From contig NZ_VSFA01000017.1 of the NCBI RefSeq assembly GCF_008119785.1, positions 35,500-99,499 on the forward strand: 64,000 bases of DNA. The letters run 5' to 3'. Within the stretch, counting starts at the first letter, position 1, and every line of letters starts with the position of its first letter. Source of the DNA: Micromonospora sp. MP36. Its GTDB lineage: Bacteria; Actinomycetota; Actinomycetes; Mycobacteriales; Micromonosporaceae. The translations under genes and the position numbers were made by a program. The notes under the pieces are model-generated. The model ran no database searches, was not told where the DNA came from, and saw nothing but the letters and a program-made list of their open reading frames with translations. Below, in pieces: positions 46,620 to 54,074 of the stretch.

Positions 46620-47135
46620 TCAGGCCGCCCACCGTTCGGCGAGGAAGTCGGCCAGCACCCGGGTGTGGGTGGAGAAGGCCAGCTCGACCGGCTCGGTGAG
46701 GACCAGCCACTCAGTGGCCTCCTCGGTCGGCGCCGACGGCGGCAGGTCGCCGACCGCCCGCTCGGGCAGCACGCCGAAGACCATCATGGTGCCGCCCGCC
46801 GGCGCGCCGTGCACCGCGAACAGGCGCGCCTGCTCGGCGTCGGCCAGCAGGCCGGTCTCCTCCCGCAGTTCGCGGACCAGCGCCTCCGACCACTCCTCGC
46901 CGTACTCGATGAAACCGCCGGGCAGGGCGAGCTGCCCGCGGGCCGGCTCGATGTCCCGGCGGACCGCCACCACGCCCAGGCCGGTCGGCGTCCGGACCGG
47001 CAGCACCGCCACCGCGACCGGCAGCGGGTTCCGCCACACCGTCCCGCCGCAGGCCGCGCAGACCCGCGGCCAGCCGGCCGCCGCCGGGTAGGCGGCGCCG
47101 CAGTATGAGCAGTGCGAATACGGTGTGACGGTCAC
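46620..47135 (-). CDS. Nudix hydrolase with N-terminal zinc ribbon
   Basis: 171 residues from GTG 47135. CSYCGAAYP and CAACGGTVW give a CxxC...CxxC zinc ribbon (residues about 8-34), as in NudC-type proteins. The Nudix box GGFIEYGEEW...RELREETGL is complete. It hydrolyses a nucleoside-diphosphate-linked compound, possibly NADH or ADP-ribose-like, given the ribbon. The context of KptA and NADAR genes is suggestive but not proof. Confidence 0.9.
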   Translation of the reverse strand: MTVTPYSHCSYCGAAYPAAAGWPRVCAACGGTVWRNPLPVAVAVLPVRTPTGLGVVAVRRDIEPARGQLALPGGFIEYGEEWSEALVRELREETGLLADAEQARLFAVHGAPAGGTMMVFGVLPERAVGDLPPSAPTEEATEWLVLTEPVELAFSTHTRVLADFLAERWAA

Positions 47136-47169
47136 GCCGCAGCACGTTACCCGCCCCGCCCGTGAGCCG

Positions 47170-47794
47170 TCAGGCTTCGGCCGCGACCGGGCAGCGGCGC
47201 CGCCCCTCCGGCGTGAACCAGAACGACTCCCCGAACGGCTGCCCGCCCTCGCGGGCCACGAGCAGCACCGGCTCGTCGAAGTCTCGGCATAGGTGTAGGC
47301 AGAGCAGCGGCCGGAACCGGTCGGCCGCGTAGAGGTACGCCTTGGCGTAGCGGGGGTTGGTGCCACCGAGAAGGAGCGACGGCGGGACGAAGCGGGTGTG
47401 GATGTCGGAGACAGCGTGGTCCTCGGCGACCCATTCCGGCAGGGCCGCCCGCAGGTCGGCGTACTCGGCGGGGGTGAGCAGCCGGTCCACGTCCAGCCAG
47501 CCGGCCCGGTACGCGTAGCCGGCGTGACCGACGCCGCCGCTTCCTCGTCGCGGTACGGCAACAGGCGGTCGACGGCCCCTCGCACGCCGTTGGCGAGAAA
47601 CCAGCGCTGGTCGTGCCAGAGCTCCCGCTCGGCCGCCCACTCGTCCTCGAGGCCCTCGGCGTGGCTGAGCGCGCGGAAGAGCACCTCGAGGGCGGGCAGG
47701 CCCCCGTACATCCAGGGGTGCCGGACCGCGCGGTTGACCTCGGCACGCAGGTATGCCCGGATCTGATCCCCCGAGCGGGGGTGCGGGCGGTCAC
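47170..47794 (-). pseudogene. Conserved-type hypothetical gene with two apparent frameshifts
   Basis: Coding-like sequence continues across three frames. GTG 47794 (overlapping the NADAR stop) reads VTARTPARG. After the GGGGG run the sense continues one frame over as DQIRAYLRAEVNRAVRHPWMYGG through to YRDEEAAAS. After GCGGCGGCG it shifts again to VGHAGYAYRAGWL and runs to CPVAAEA at 47170. Joined, this gives about 205 residues of a soluble protein rich in Trp/Tyr/Arg with no family I recognise. Both breaks fall in G/C runs, so they may be sequencing errors or true decay. Confidence 0.6.
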
Positions 47795-48381
47795 GGCCGG
47801 GCCTCGCGCAGCGCAGCGCGGACGTCCATCAGGGCGAAGCCGAGCAGGTTCTCGCCCCGCCACCGGGCCGGGTCCGCGGCGCGCGGGTCGTCGGCGGCCA
47901 GGCCGATGCCCCAGATCCGGTCCACCGGGCTCGCCTCGACGAGCACCCGCTCCCCGGTGCCGAGCAGGAAGCGGCCCAGTTCCTCGTGCTGGCCGAACTT
48001 GGCCACGCTGCCGGCGACGACGATCTCGTAGCGGCGCGCCGCCCAGGTCGCCTCGTCGAAGCCGCGGACCTGCCGGCCGAGCGCCTTGGCCCGCTGCGGG
48101 TGCCCGCTGGCGAGGACGCGCTCGGCGACCTCCGCGTCGCCGAACAGGGTGGCCTTCTGCCACATCATCCAGTGCTCGGCGGTGGCGTACGTCCGGCCGT
48201 CCACGGTGAACGGCGCCGGCCACCACTGGCTCAGGCAGCCGGCGCCGACGCTGCCGTCGCGCTGCGGACGGTGACCCCAGAAGTGAAGGAACTTGACCCG
48301 CCGTCCGGACCGGACGGCGGCGACGAGGTCGGCGACGGATCGGGGCGACACGATCGACAGTGTGCCCGAGGGCACCGACAA
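47791..48381 (-). CDS. NADAR-domain protein (YbiA-like)
   Basis: 196 residues. The NADAR core is clear: FLHFWGH, CLSQWWPAPF, ATAEHWMMWQKATLFGD, FDEATWAARRYEIVVAGSVAKFGQH, EASPVDRIWGIGL and WRGENLLGFALMDVR. NADAR enzymes are N-glycosidases acting on riboflavin intermediates or on ADP-ribosylated nucleic acids. It is followed by the frameshifted gene with a GTGA overlap, so they were probably one operon. No riboflavin gene is next to it, although GTP cyclohydrolase II and a RibD-like reductase lie 16 kb away. Confidence 0.87.
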   Translation of the reverse strand: MSVPSGTLSIVSPRSVADLVAAVRSGRRVKFLHFWGHRPQRDGSVGAGCLSQWWPAPFTVDGRTYATAEHWMMWQKATLFGDAEVAERVLASGHPQRAKALGRQVRGFDEATWAARRYEIVVAGSVAKFGQHEELGRFLLGTGERVLVEASPVDRIWGIGLAADDPRAADPARWRGENLLGFALMDVRAALREARP

Positions 48382-48465
48382 TCCGCGGCCGCGTTTCGTC
48401 CGCTTCGGCGGTCGCGGGGTGCCCGCGGGCGCCCCGCGACGGCGGGCCGAGCGTCCCTGATCAGC

Positions 48466-50424
48466 TTAGTGATCCTGAGTCGGATTGAGTTTCCGGGATC
48501 GTTTCCACCGTGGTGGGGACGCGTGGGCGTGGAAGTGGAATCCTGCGCCCAAGGCGGCTCCGCGTGGCCGGTGGCCGGTGGTGGGTGTGCTGATCGTGTT
48601 CACGCCCTGGTGTCGGTGGGCTGCGCGGCGCAGCCTCAGCCGGTCCGTTGGTGCGTGTCCCTCCGGACGCTTTCCCGCCCGGCCGTGGGGCCGGGTGGGG
48701 GAGGGTGCCCTGCGTCGCCTGGGCGCGGGGCGTGGTGCCTTGCGCCGGGTGGGGCCGGTCTTCGACCGGTCGGCCCGGCGGGTCTTTGTGATGACCGCTG
48801 CCGTTTCGAGTTTGTCGACCACGGCGCGGATCACCATGTGCCCGCTGGCCTTGTCGATAACGGTCTTTGCCTGATGGGTCAGACCGCGGGCGGCGATCCG
48901 CCGCCATGCGCCCTGGTCGCGGTCGCCCTGCCACCGGCAGGACTGGTGGGGGCAGATCGCCCACTTCCAGCCTGGGGTGGTGGGGCGGTCGGGGGCCTTA
49001 CAGTGCCGCAGCGGAGTCAGGCACTGCGGGCAATGCTTCGAGGTATTCCGCGCGGGGACGGTGACCACGGCGATACCCGCCTCGGCGGCGAGGTGCCGCA
49101 TCCGGTCGACGATCTGCCCACGCACCTGCTGGGACAGCCGGGTGTTGAGGGTGGCGCCCATGCCCCGTGCTTCCAACGACCGCAGGTCTTCCACATAGAT
49201 CACGCTCGCCGCGGCGGCGATCGCCTGGTCCACGGCCCATCTGGCGGCGGCCCACGCAAGCGCGACGTTCAGGTTCGTCCGGCGGTCGGAGACGTGGCGG
49301 ATCTCGGCGCGCAGCACCTCGTGCTTGCCGACGAGGTGATGCCGCTCGTCACGGCCGGCGAGGCGTTGGTAGTGGTCGGCTTTGGCGTGCAACCGCTCTG
49401 ACAGCCGCCGGAGGCGGTGCTGTTTGGCCAGGATCCCGGCGGCCCGGAACTGGCCACCGGCCCCCAACGCGGTGATCCGCCCATCCTCGTGAAGTCGCAG
49501 GGCCCCCGCGCTGAGGAGAGTGTTCAGCCCCCAGTCCACACCGACCGCGACCGTGTGCCCGGTGCGCCGGGCTTTCGGCACCGGGTGGCTGTATGCCATA
49601 TCGGCGCGCACCTGCCGGCCGGTGACCCGGAGGGTGGGCAGGTGCAGCACCGCGCCCGTGGGGACCGTGGGCGGCAGCATGATCGGACAGGCCACCCACG
49701 TCCAATCCGCGTAGGCTCGCGGATCGGGGCGCGTGGGCAACTGCAACCGCAGCAACACCCTCCTGGGGTCGGTGTCGCTGCGTTCGATGGTGGCCTGCTG
49801 CCGATCACACGCGGCCAGCAGCAGCATCCGCGCGACCTTCGGGACGCCTTCAAGCTCGAACACATCCACCGGCAGCCGCCCATTGACGGCAAGGAACTTC
49901 GCGGCCTGCCGAGTGCGGGACTTGATAATGCTCGACGGTAGATGCTCCCCGCCCGGAACCGCCTTGCGTACCTGCTCCCACTCCTGCGCGGTGCGCTTGC
50001 GTGGATCGGCCGGCCACGTCGCCAGCACCCCAGCGGTCAGGTCAGCACGCCACGACGCCGAACGAAGTGCCCGCCCGGCCTGCTCCTGCGCCATGCGCAC
50101 GACCCGGTCATTGACCCTCACACCCGCCGGCGCGGCGACCGTCCAGCCCAAGCGTCGCAACGCCATCCAGGCGTTCGGCGGAAGCTTCCGGCCGCTGGCG
50201 TCCACGCCGGAGGCCAACACCTCCACACCCGCGGGATTCCAGCGCTCCGCCAACAACCCGGAGACCATCCCCGCCACCAGATCGGCACACCAGCCGATCC
50301 GCTGCGCAAGCGCCGCCTGCGACAGAACCTCACCGCTCTCCTCGTCCACCCCCGATCGGAGCAAAGCGCGGGCGCAAGCGGTACGGGAGGCCTCACCCTC
50401 AGCCAGCGGCAGCTTCCCGGTCAC
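48466..50424 (-). CDS. TnpB-like RuvC/zinc-finger protein (IS200/IS605 OrfB family, long form)
   Basis: 652 residues from GTG 50424. The RuvC nuclease motifs are intact: RuvC-I GVDWGLN (near 294), RuvC-II VIYVEDLRSLE (near 418) and RuvC-III GDRDQGAWRRIAARG (near 508). A zinc finger (CPQC, then CPHQSC) sits between II and III. An N-terminal part of about 280 residues is longer than in classical TnpB (about 400 residues in total), and the tail after about 520 is Arg/Pro-rich. No TnpA gene is next to it. TnpB proteins are RNA-guided DNA nucleases, so a guide RNA may overlap the 3' end. Short GTGATCCT/AGGATCAC sequences flank the gene. Confidence 0.83.
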   Translation of the reverse strand: MTGKLPLAEGEASRTACARALLRSGVDEESGEVLSQAALAQRIGWCADLVAGMVSGLLAERWNPAGVEVLASGVDASGRKLPPNAWMALRRLGWTVAAPAGVRVNDRVVRMAQEQAGRALRSASWRADLTAGVLATWPADPRKRTAQEWEQVRKAVPGGEHLPSSIIKSRTRQAAKFLAVNGRLPVDVFELEGVPKVARMLLLAACDRQQATIERSDTDPRRVLLRLQLPTRPDPRAYADWTWVACPIMLPPTVPTGAVLHLPTLRVTGRQVRADMAYSHPVPKARRTGHTVAVGVDWGLNTLLSAGALRLHEDGRITALGAGGQFRAAGILAKQHRLRRLSERLHAKADHYQRLAGRDERHHLVGKHEVLRAEIRHVSDRRTNLNVALAWAAARWAVDQAIAAAASVIYVEDLRSLEARGMGATLNTRLSQQVRGQIVDRMRHLAAEAGIAVVTVPARNTSKHCPQCLTPLRHCKAPDRPTTPGWKWAICPHQSCRWQGDRDQGAWRRIAARGLTHQAKTVIDKASGHMVIRAVVDKLETAAVITKTRRADRSKTGPTRRKAPRPAPRRRRAPSPTRPHGRAGKRPEGHAPTDRLRLRRAAHRHQGVNTISTPTTGHRPRGAALGAGFHFHAHASPPRWKRSRKLNPTQDH

Positions 50425-50577
50425 CGACTCATCGCCCCGCCATCGATCAAAGAGAACCCGCGATCACGACCGACCCACATCACCGGAATCTCCCCCGAAC
50501 CAGCCCAAAAGCGAAACGTCACCGTCCACACGGCTAACCTAGGATCACCGACGATTCCTAATCAAGTTGGTCAGCCT

Positions 50578-51252
50578 TCAGCCACCTAGCCGGGCGGCGA
50601 CTGCGCTGCGCAGCTCGGGCAGCCGGTCGTGCAGCAGGCCAGGGCACTGGGTGTTGTTGAAGTCCTTGTGCCCGTAGATCTCGCTGGACGGGATGCCGTA
50701 CTGCTGGCAGGTGAATGCGCAGAACCACACCAGGCTGTCCCATTGCGCCTGTGGCGGCTGCACGTCGAGGTAGGTGCCGTCGTTCTCGATGCCGATGGCC
50801 TGGCTGTTCTGTCCGACGCAGTGCGCGCCCTGCACCATGGTCTGCCCGTGCAGCAGCGCGTACAGGCTGCCGTGCCGGCCCTCGGTGAGAAAGCCGCCGC
50901 GGCTGTTGGTGAAATGCTGCCCGGAGTCGAGCCAGCCGTTGGTGTCCATGTGCAGGTTCTGGATGTCGCGCGAGTTTTGGTAGGCGTAGGCGAGGCTGTA
51001 GTCGGTGGTGTTCGGGAACGCCGTGTGATGAATGATGATCTTGTTGGGGCGGCTCTGCACCACGGTCACGTTGGACGAGGGCGGGCGGGCGCCCCAGGTC
51101 GCGCAGTTGGCGATCACCGGCTGGTCGACCCGGGTGGCGACGGCCCGCGCGCCGCGATCGCCGCCGAACTGGGTGAACGCCGTGGCGCCGGCCGCGGCGC
51201 CGAGCAGGACCGCGCCGCGCAGCACGGCCCGCCGGGGGACGGGGACGGACAT
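50578..51252 (-). CDS. Secreted N-acetylmuramoyl-L-alanine amidase (PGRP/amidase_2)
   Basis: 224 residues from ATG 51252 (GGGAGG upstream). A twin-arginine-type signal (PRRAVLRGAVLLGAAAGATA) precedes the domain. Zinc-binding and catalytic residues of the T7-lysozyme/PGRP fold are seen in IIIHHTAFPNT, the middle of the domain (IGIENDGTY) and YGHKDFNNTQCPG. It cuts the amide between muramic acid and the stem peptide. The gene directly follows the TnpB-like element and is downstream of another wall hydrolase on the same strand (118 nt apart). Confidence 0.88.
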   Translation of the reverse strand: MSVPVPRRAVLRGAVLLGAAAGATAFTQFGGDRGARAVATRVDQPVIANCATWGARPPSSNVTVVQSRPNKIIIHHTAFPNTTDYSLAYAYQNSRDIQNLHMDTNGWLDSGQHFTNSRGGFLTEGRHGSLYALLHGQTMVQGAHCVGQNSQAIGIENDGTYLDVQPPQAQWDSLVWFCAFTCQQYGIPSSEIYGHKDFNNTQCPGLLHDRLPELRSAVAARLGG

Positions 51253-51370
51253 CGGGGCCTCCCAGGGGTACGGACGCGGCCGGTGGCGGGCGGCTGCTCC
51301 GGGTCGCGGCGTGGCGTCGGACGCGCCGAGCCGAGTAGCCGGAAGGGGGCGGCCCGCCACCGGACGCCGG

Positions 51371-52117
51371 TCAGCAGGGTCCGTTGCAGGCCAGCACCTT
51401 GAGCCGGTCCAGGGTGCCGTTCCAGACGTTCTGGTCACCGGGGAAGACGCCGGAGGAGGCCCACTGCCAGAACGAGTACGTCCCCCAGCCGGCCGGCAGG
51501 GTGCCGACGCTGCTGGAGTAGCGCGCGATCCAGAGCGGGTTGTTGGCGGCGAACTGCGAGGTGTTGCCGGTGCAGGTGGTCCACCAGTCGGTGGTGGTGT
51601 AGATGGTGGCCCACCGGCCCGTGCGGGCGTAGTACTGGTTGACGAACGAGGCGATCCAGCTGCGCATCGAGGCCTGGCTCAGCCCGTAGCAGGTCGCGCC
51701 GTACGGGTTGTACTCGATGTCCAGCGCGCCCGGCAGCGTCTTGCCGTCCTTGGACCAGCCGCCGCCGTGGTCCACGAAGTAGTTGGCCTGGGTGGCGCCG
51801 CTCGTGGTGTCCGGCCGGGCGAAGTGGTACGAGCCGCGGATCATCCCGACGTTGTACGAGCCGTTGTACTGCTGGGCGAAGTACGGGTTGGTGTAGTAGG
51901 TGCCCTCGGTCGCCTTCACGTACGCGAACCGGGCGCCGTTGTTCCAGGCGGCGGACCAGTTCACGTTGCCCTGGTAGCTGGAGACGTCCATGCCGGGCAG
52001 GCCGGCGGGCGCGGCGCTGGCGGGCGTCGCGCCGAGGAGGGCCGAGGCGGCGAGGGTGACGGTGGCGAGCGCGGCCGTGGCGGCCGTACGCAGCGCCGTT
52101 CGCAGGGGACGGTTCAT
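51371..52117 (-). CDS. Secreted GH25 muramidase (lysozyme)
   Basis: 248 residues from ATG 52117 (GGAGGAAAG). A Sec signal peptide ends near ASAAPAG. GH25 motifs are GMDVSSYQGNVNW, FAYVKATEG, GSYHFARP, GALDIEYNP and SFWQWASSG; the catalytic DxE pair is in LDIEYN. It cleaves the MurNAc-GlcNAc bond of peptidoglycan. A TAATAC hexamer in the AT-rich stretch near 52175-52180 may be its -10. Confidence 0.92.
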   Translation of the reverse strand: MNRPLRTALRTAATAALATVTLAASALLGATPASAAPAGLPGMDVSSYQGNVNWSAAWNNGARFAYVKATEGTYYTNPYFAQQYNGSYNVGMIRGSYHFARPDTTSGATQANYFVDHGGGWSKDGKTLPGALDIEYNPYGATCYGLSQASMRSWIASFVNQYYARTGRWATIYTTTDWWTTCTGNTSQFAANNPLWIARYSSSVGTLPAGWGTYSFWQWASSGVFPGDQNVWNGTLDRLKVLACNGPC

Positions 52118-52400
52118 CTTTCCTCCCGGGGGGTCTGCCGCTGGTGGCGGCGGGAGTTGGGTGAAAGGAACTGTCAGTATTACGGCACACGCTGGAGACA
52201 AATTTCAATAGATGTATGGAAGATCATCTTTCGGATTTGTCGCGCCGCACGTCCCGGGGCGTCCGGGCCGAGGACGTCAGCGGGAAACGCAGTGCCGCAC
52301 GAGAAACACCTCGGCCGGCGTGTCGATCCCGGCGCCGCCCGTTCGTGTGGAGGGTGAAGGGGCCGGCATCGGGTCGGCCCGGACGGGCGAGGAGGAGCAC

Positions 52401-52751
52401 ATGAAGCAGTACCTGATCAGCATGTACCAGCCGGCCGGTGCGGGGCTGCCGGACCCCGAGTTCCTGGCCGACGTGATGCGCAAGGTCGACGCCATCCACG
52501 ACGAACTGGTCGAGGCCGGGTCCTGGGTCTTCGGCAACGGCCTGCACGCCCCGGAGACCGCCACGGTGCTGCGCCCGAAGGGGGACGAGGTGCTGATCAC
52601 CGACGGGCCGTACGTGGAGGGCAAGGAGTACCTGGGCGGGTTCACCATCATCACCGCCCCCGACCTGGACGCCGCCCTGGAATGGGGCCGCCGGTACGCC
52701 CTGGCGACCACCCTGCCGATCGAGGTGCGCCCGTTCCAGGGCGAGGTCTGA
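52401..52751 (+). CDS. YCII/DGPF-domain protein
   Basis: 116 residues, start ATG 52401 with GAGGAGGAG. The DGPYVEGKEYLGGFTII segment is the DGPF motif of this YCII-related family. Such proteins are regularly paired with ECF42 sigma factors, as here: the sigma gene begins 3 nt after its stop. Catalytic role unproven; probably a small-molecule or peroxide sensor. Confidence 0.9.
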   Translation: MKQYLISMYQPAGAGLPDPEFLADVMRKVDAIHDELVEAGSWVFGNGLHAPETATVLRPKGDEVLITDGPYVEGKEYLGGFTIITAPDLDAALEWGRRYALATTLPIEVRPFQGEV

Positions 52752-52754
52752 CGC

Positions 52755-53969
52755 GTGCCTGACCCGACCGACGTCGAGCGGGTCTTCCGCGCGGAGTACG
52801 GCCGCGCGGTCGCCGTCCTGGTCCGGCTCCTCGGCGACATCGACCTCGCCGAGGAGGCGGTCCAGGAGGCGTTCACCACGGCGGTCGACCGCTGGGCCAG
52901 GCAAGGGCCGCCGCCCAGCCCGGCCGGCTGGATCATCACCACCGCGCGGAACCGGGCCATCGATCGGCTGCGCCGCGAGGCGTCCCGCGCCGACCGGCAC
53001 GCGCAGGCCGCCCTTCTGTACGCCCCCGACGCGCCGGCCGAGGAGGGACCCGTGGGCGACGACCGGCTCCGCCTGATCTTCACCTGCTGCCACCCGGCGC
53101 TGGGCACCGCCGCCCGGGTCGCGCTGACCCTGCGGCTGCTCGGCGGGCTGAGCACCGCCGAGATCGCCGGAGCCTTCCTGGTGCCCGAGCCGACCATGGC
53201 GCAACGCCTGGTCCGGGCCAAGGCCAAGATCCGGGACGCCCGGATCCCGTACCGGGTGCCACGCGACGCCGACCTGCCGGACCGGCTGCGGGCCGTGCTG
53301 GCCGTCGTCTACCTGATCTTCAACGAGGGGCACACGGCCAGCTCGGGGGAGCGGCTGGTCCGGGACGAGCTGTGTGCCGAGGCGATCCGGCTGGGCCGGC
53401 TGCTCGAAGAGCTGATGCCTGACGAACCGGAGGTGCTCGGGCTGCTGGCGTTGCTGCTGCTCACCGAGGCGCGGCGGGCCGCGCGTACCGGGCCGGACGG
53501 CGACCTGGTGCCGCTGGGCGAGCAGGACCGGGGCTGCTGGGACCGGACACTGATCGTCGAGGGGCAGGCCCTCGTGCGGCGCTGCCTGCGGCGGGACCGG
53601 CCCGGCCCGTACCAGATCCAGGCGGCGATCAACGCCGTGCACAGTGACGCGCCGACGGCGGCCGACACCGACTGGGCCCAGATCCTCGCCCTGTACGACC
53701 AGCTCGTGCGGCACGCCCCCGGGCCGGTGGTGGCGCTGAACCGGGCGGTGGCGCTGGCCGAGGTGGCCGGCCCGGCCGTCGCGCTGGCCCAGGTGGACGG
53801 CCTGGAGCTGGCCGGCTACCACGTCTTCCACGCGGTCCGCGCCGACCTGCTGCGCCGGCTCGGCCGCGCGGGTGAGGCGGTCGCGGCGTACGACGCGGCG
53901 ATCGCCCGGACCGACAACCACGCCGAGCGGGTCCACCTGCGGCGCGCCCGGGACCGGCTGGGCGGGTGA
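52755..53969 (+). CDS. ECF42-type sigma factor with TPR-like C-terminal domain
   Basis: 404 residues. Region 2 is VERVFRAEYGRAVAVLVRLLGDIDLAEEAVQEAF; region 4 is LRLLGGLSTAEIAGAFLVPEPTMAQRLVRAK, followed by VVYLIFNEGH. A helical SnoaL-free C-terminal extension of about 220 residues (TPR-like, ALNRAVALAEVAGP) replaces an anti-sigma. GTG start immediately after the DGPF gene, the standard ECF42 pair. Confidence 0.92.
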   Translation: MPDPTDVERVFRAEYGRAVAVLVRLLGDIDLAEEAVQEAFTTAVDRWARQGPPPSPAGWIITTARNRAIDRLRREASRADRHAQAALLYAPDAPAEEGPVGDDRLRLIFTCCHPALGTAARVALTLRLLGGLSTAEIAGAFLVPEPTMAQRLVRAKAKIRDARIPYRVPRDADLPDRLRAVLAVVYLIFNEGHTASSGERLVRDELCAEAIRLGRLLEELMPDEPEVLGLLALLLLTEARRAARTGPDGDLVPLGEQDRGCWDRTLIVEGQALVRRCLRRDRPGPYQIQAAINAVHSDAPTAADTDWAQILALYDQLVRHAPGPVVALNRAVALAEVAGPAVALAQVDGLELAGYHVFHAVRADLLRRLGRAGEAVAAYDAAIARTDNHAERVHLRRARDRLGG

Positions 53970-54074
53970 GCAGGGCCACGCCGGTTCCGGCCGTCCGCTG
54001 GTCACGGCCCCGGCCGCCCGGACCGGCGGGCGGGCGGGGCTGCGTCGGGAATCCCCAGCCCGCAGAATCGTCCG

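Noticed and set aside
48466..50548. Complete IS200/IS605 element
   Set aside because: No TnpA gene and no clear subterminal hairpins; the short inverted end sequences alone do not define an element.
52118..52400. A c-di-AMP (ydaO) riboswitch upstream of the GH25 muramidase
   Set aside because: Such switches often precede wall hydrolases, but none of the conserved blocks was found on either strand.
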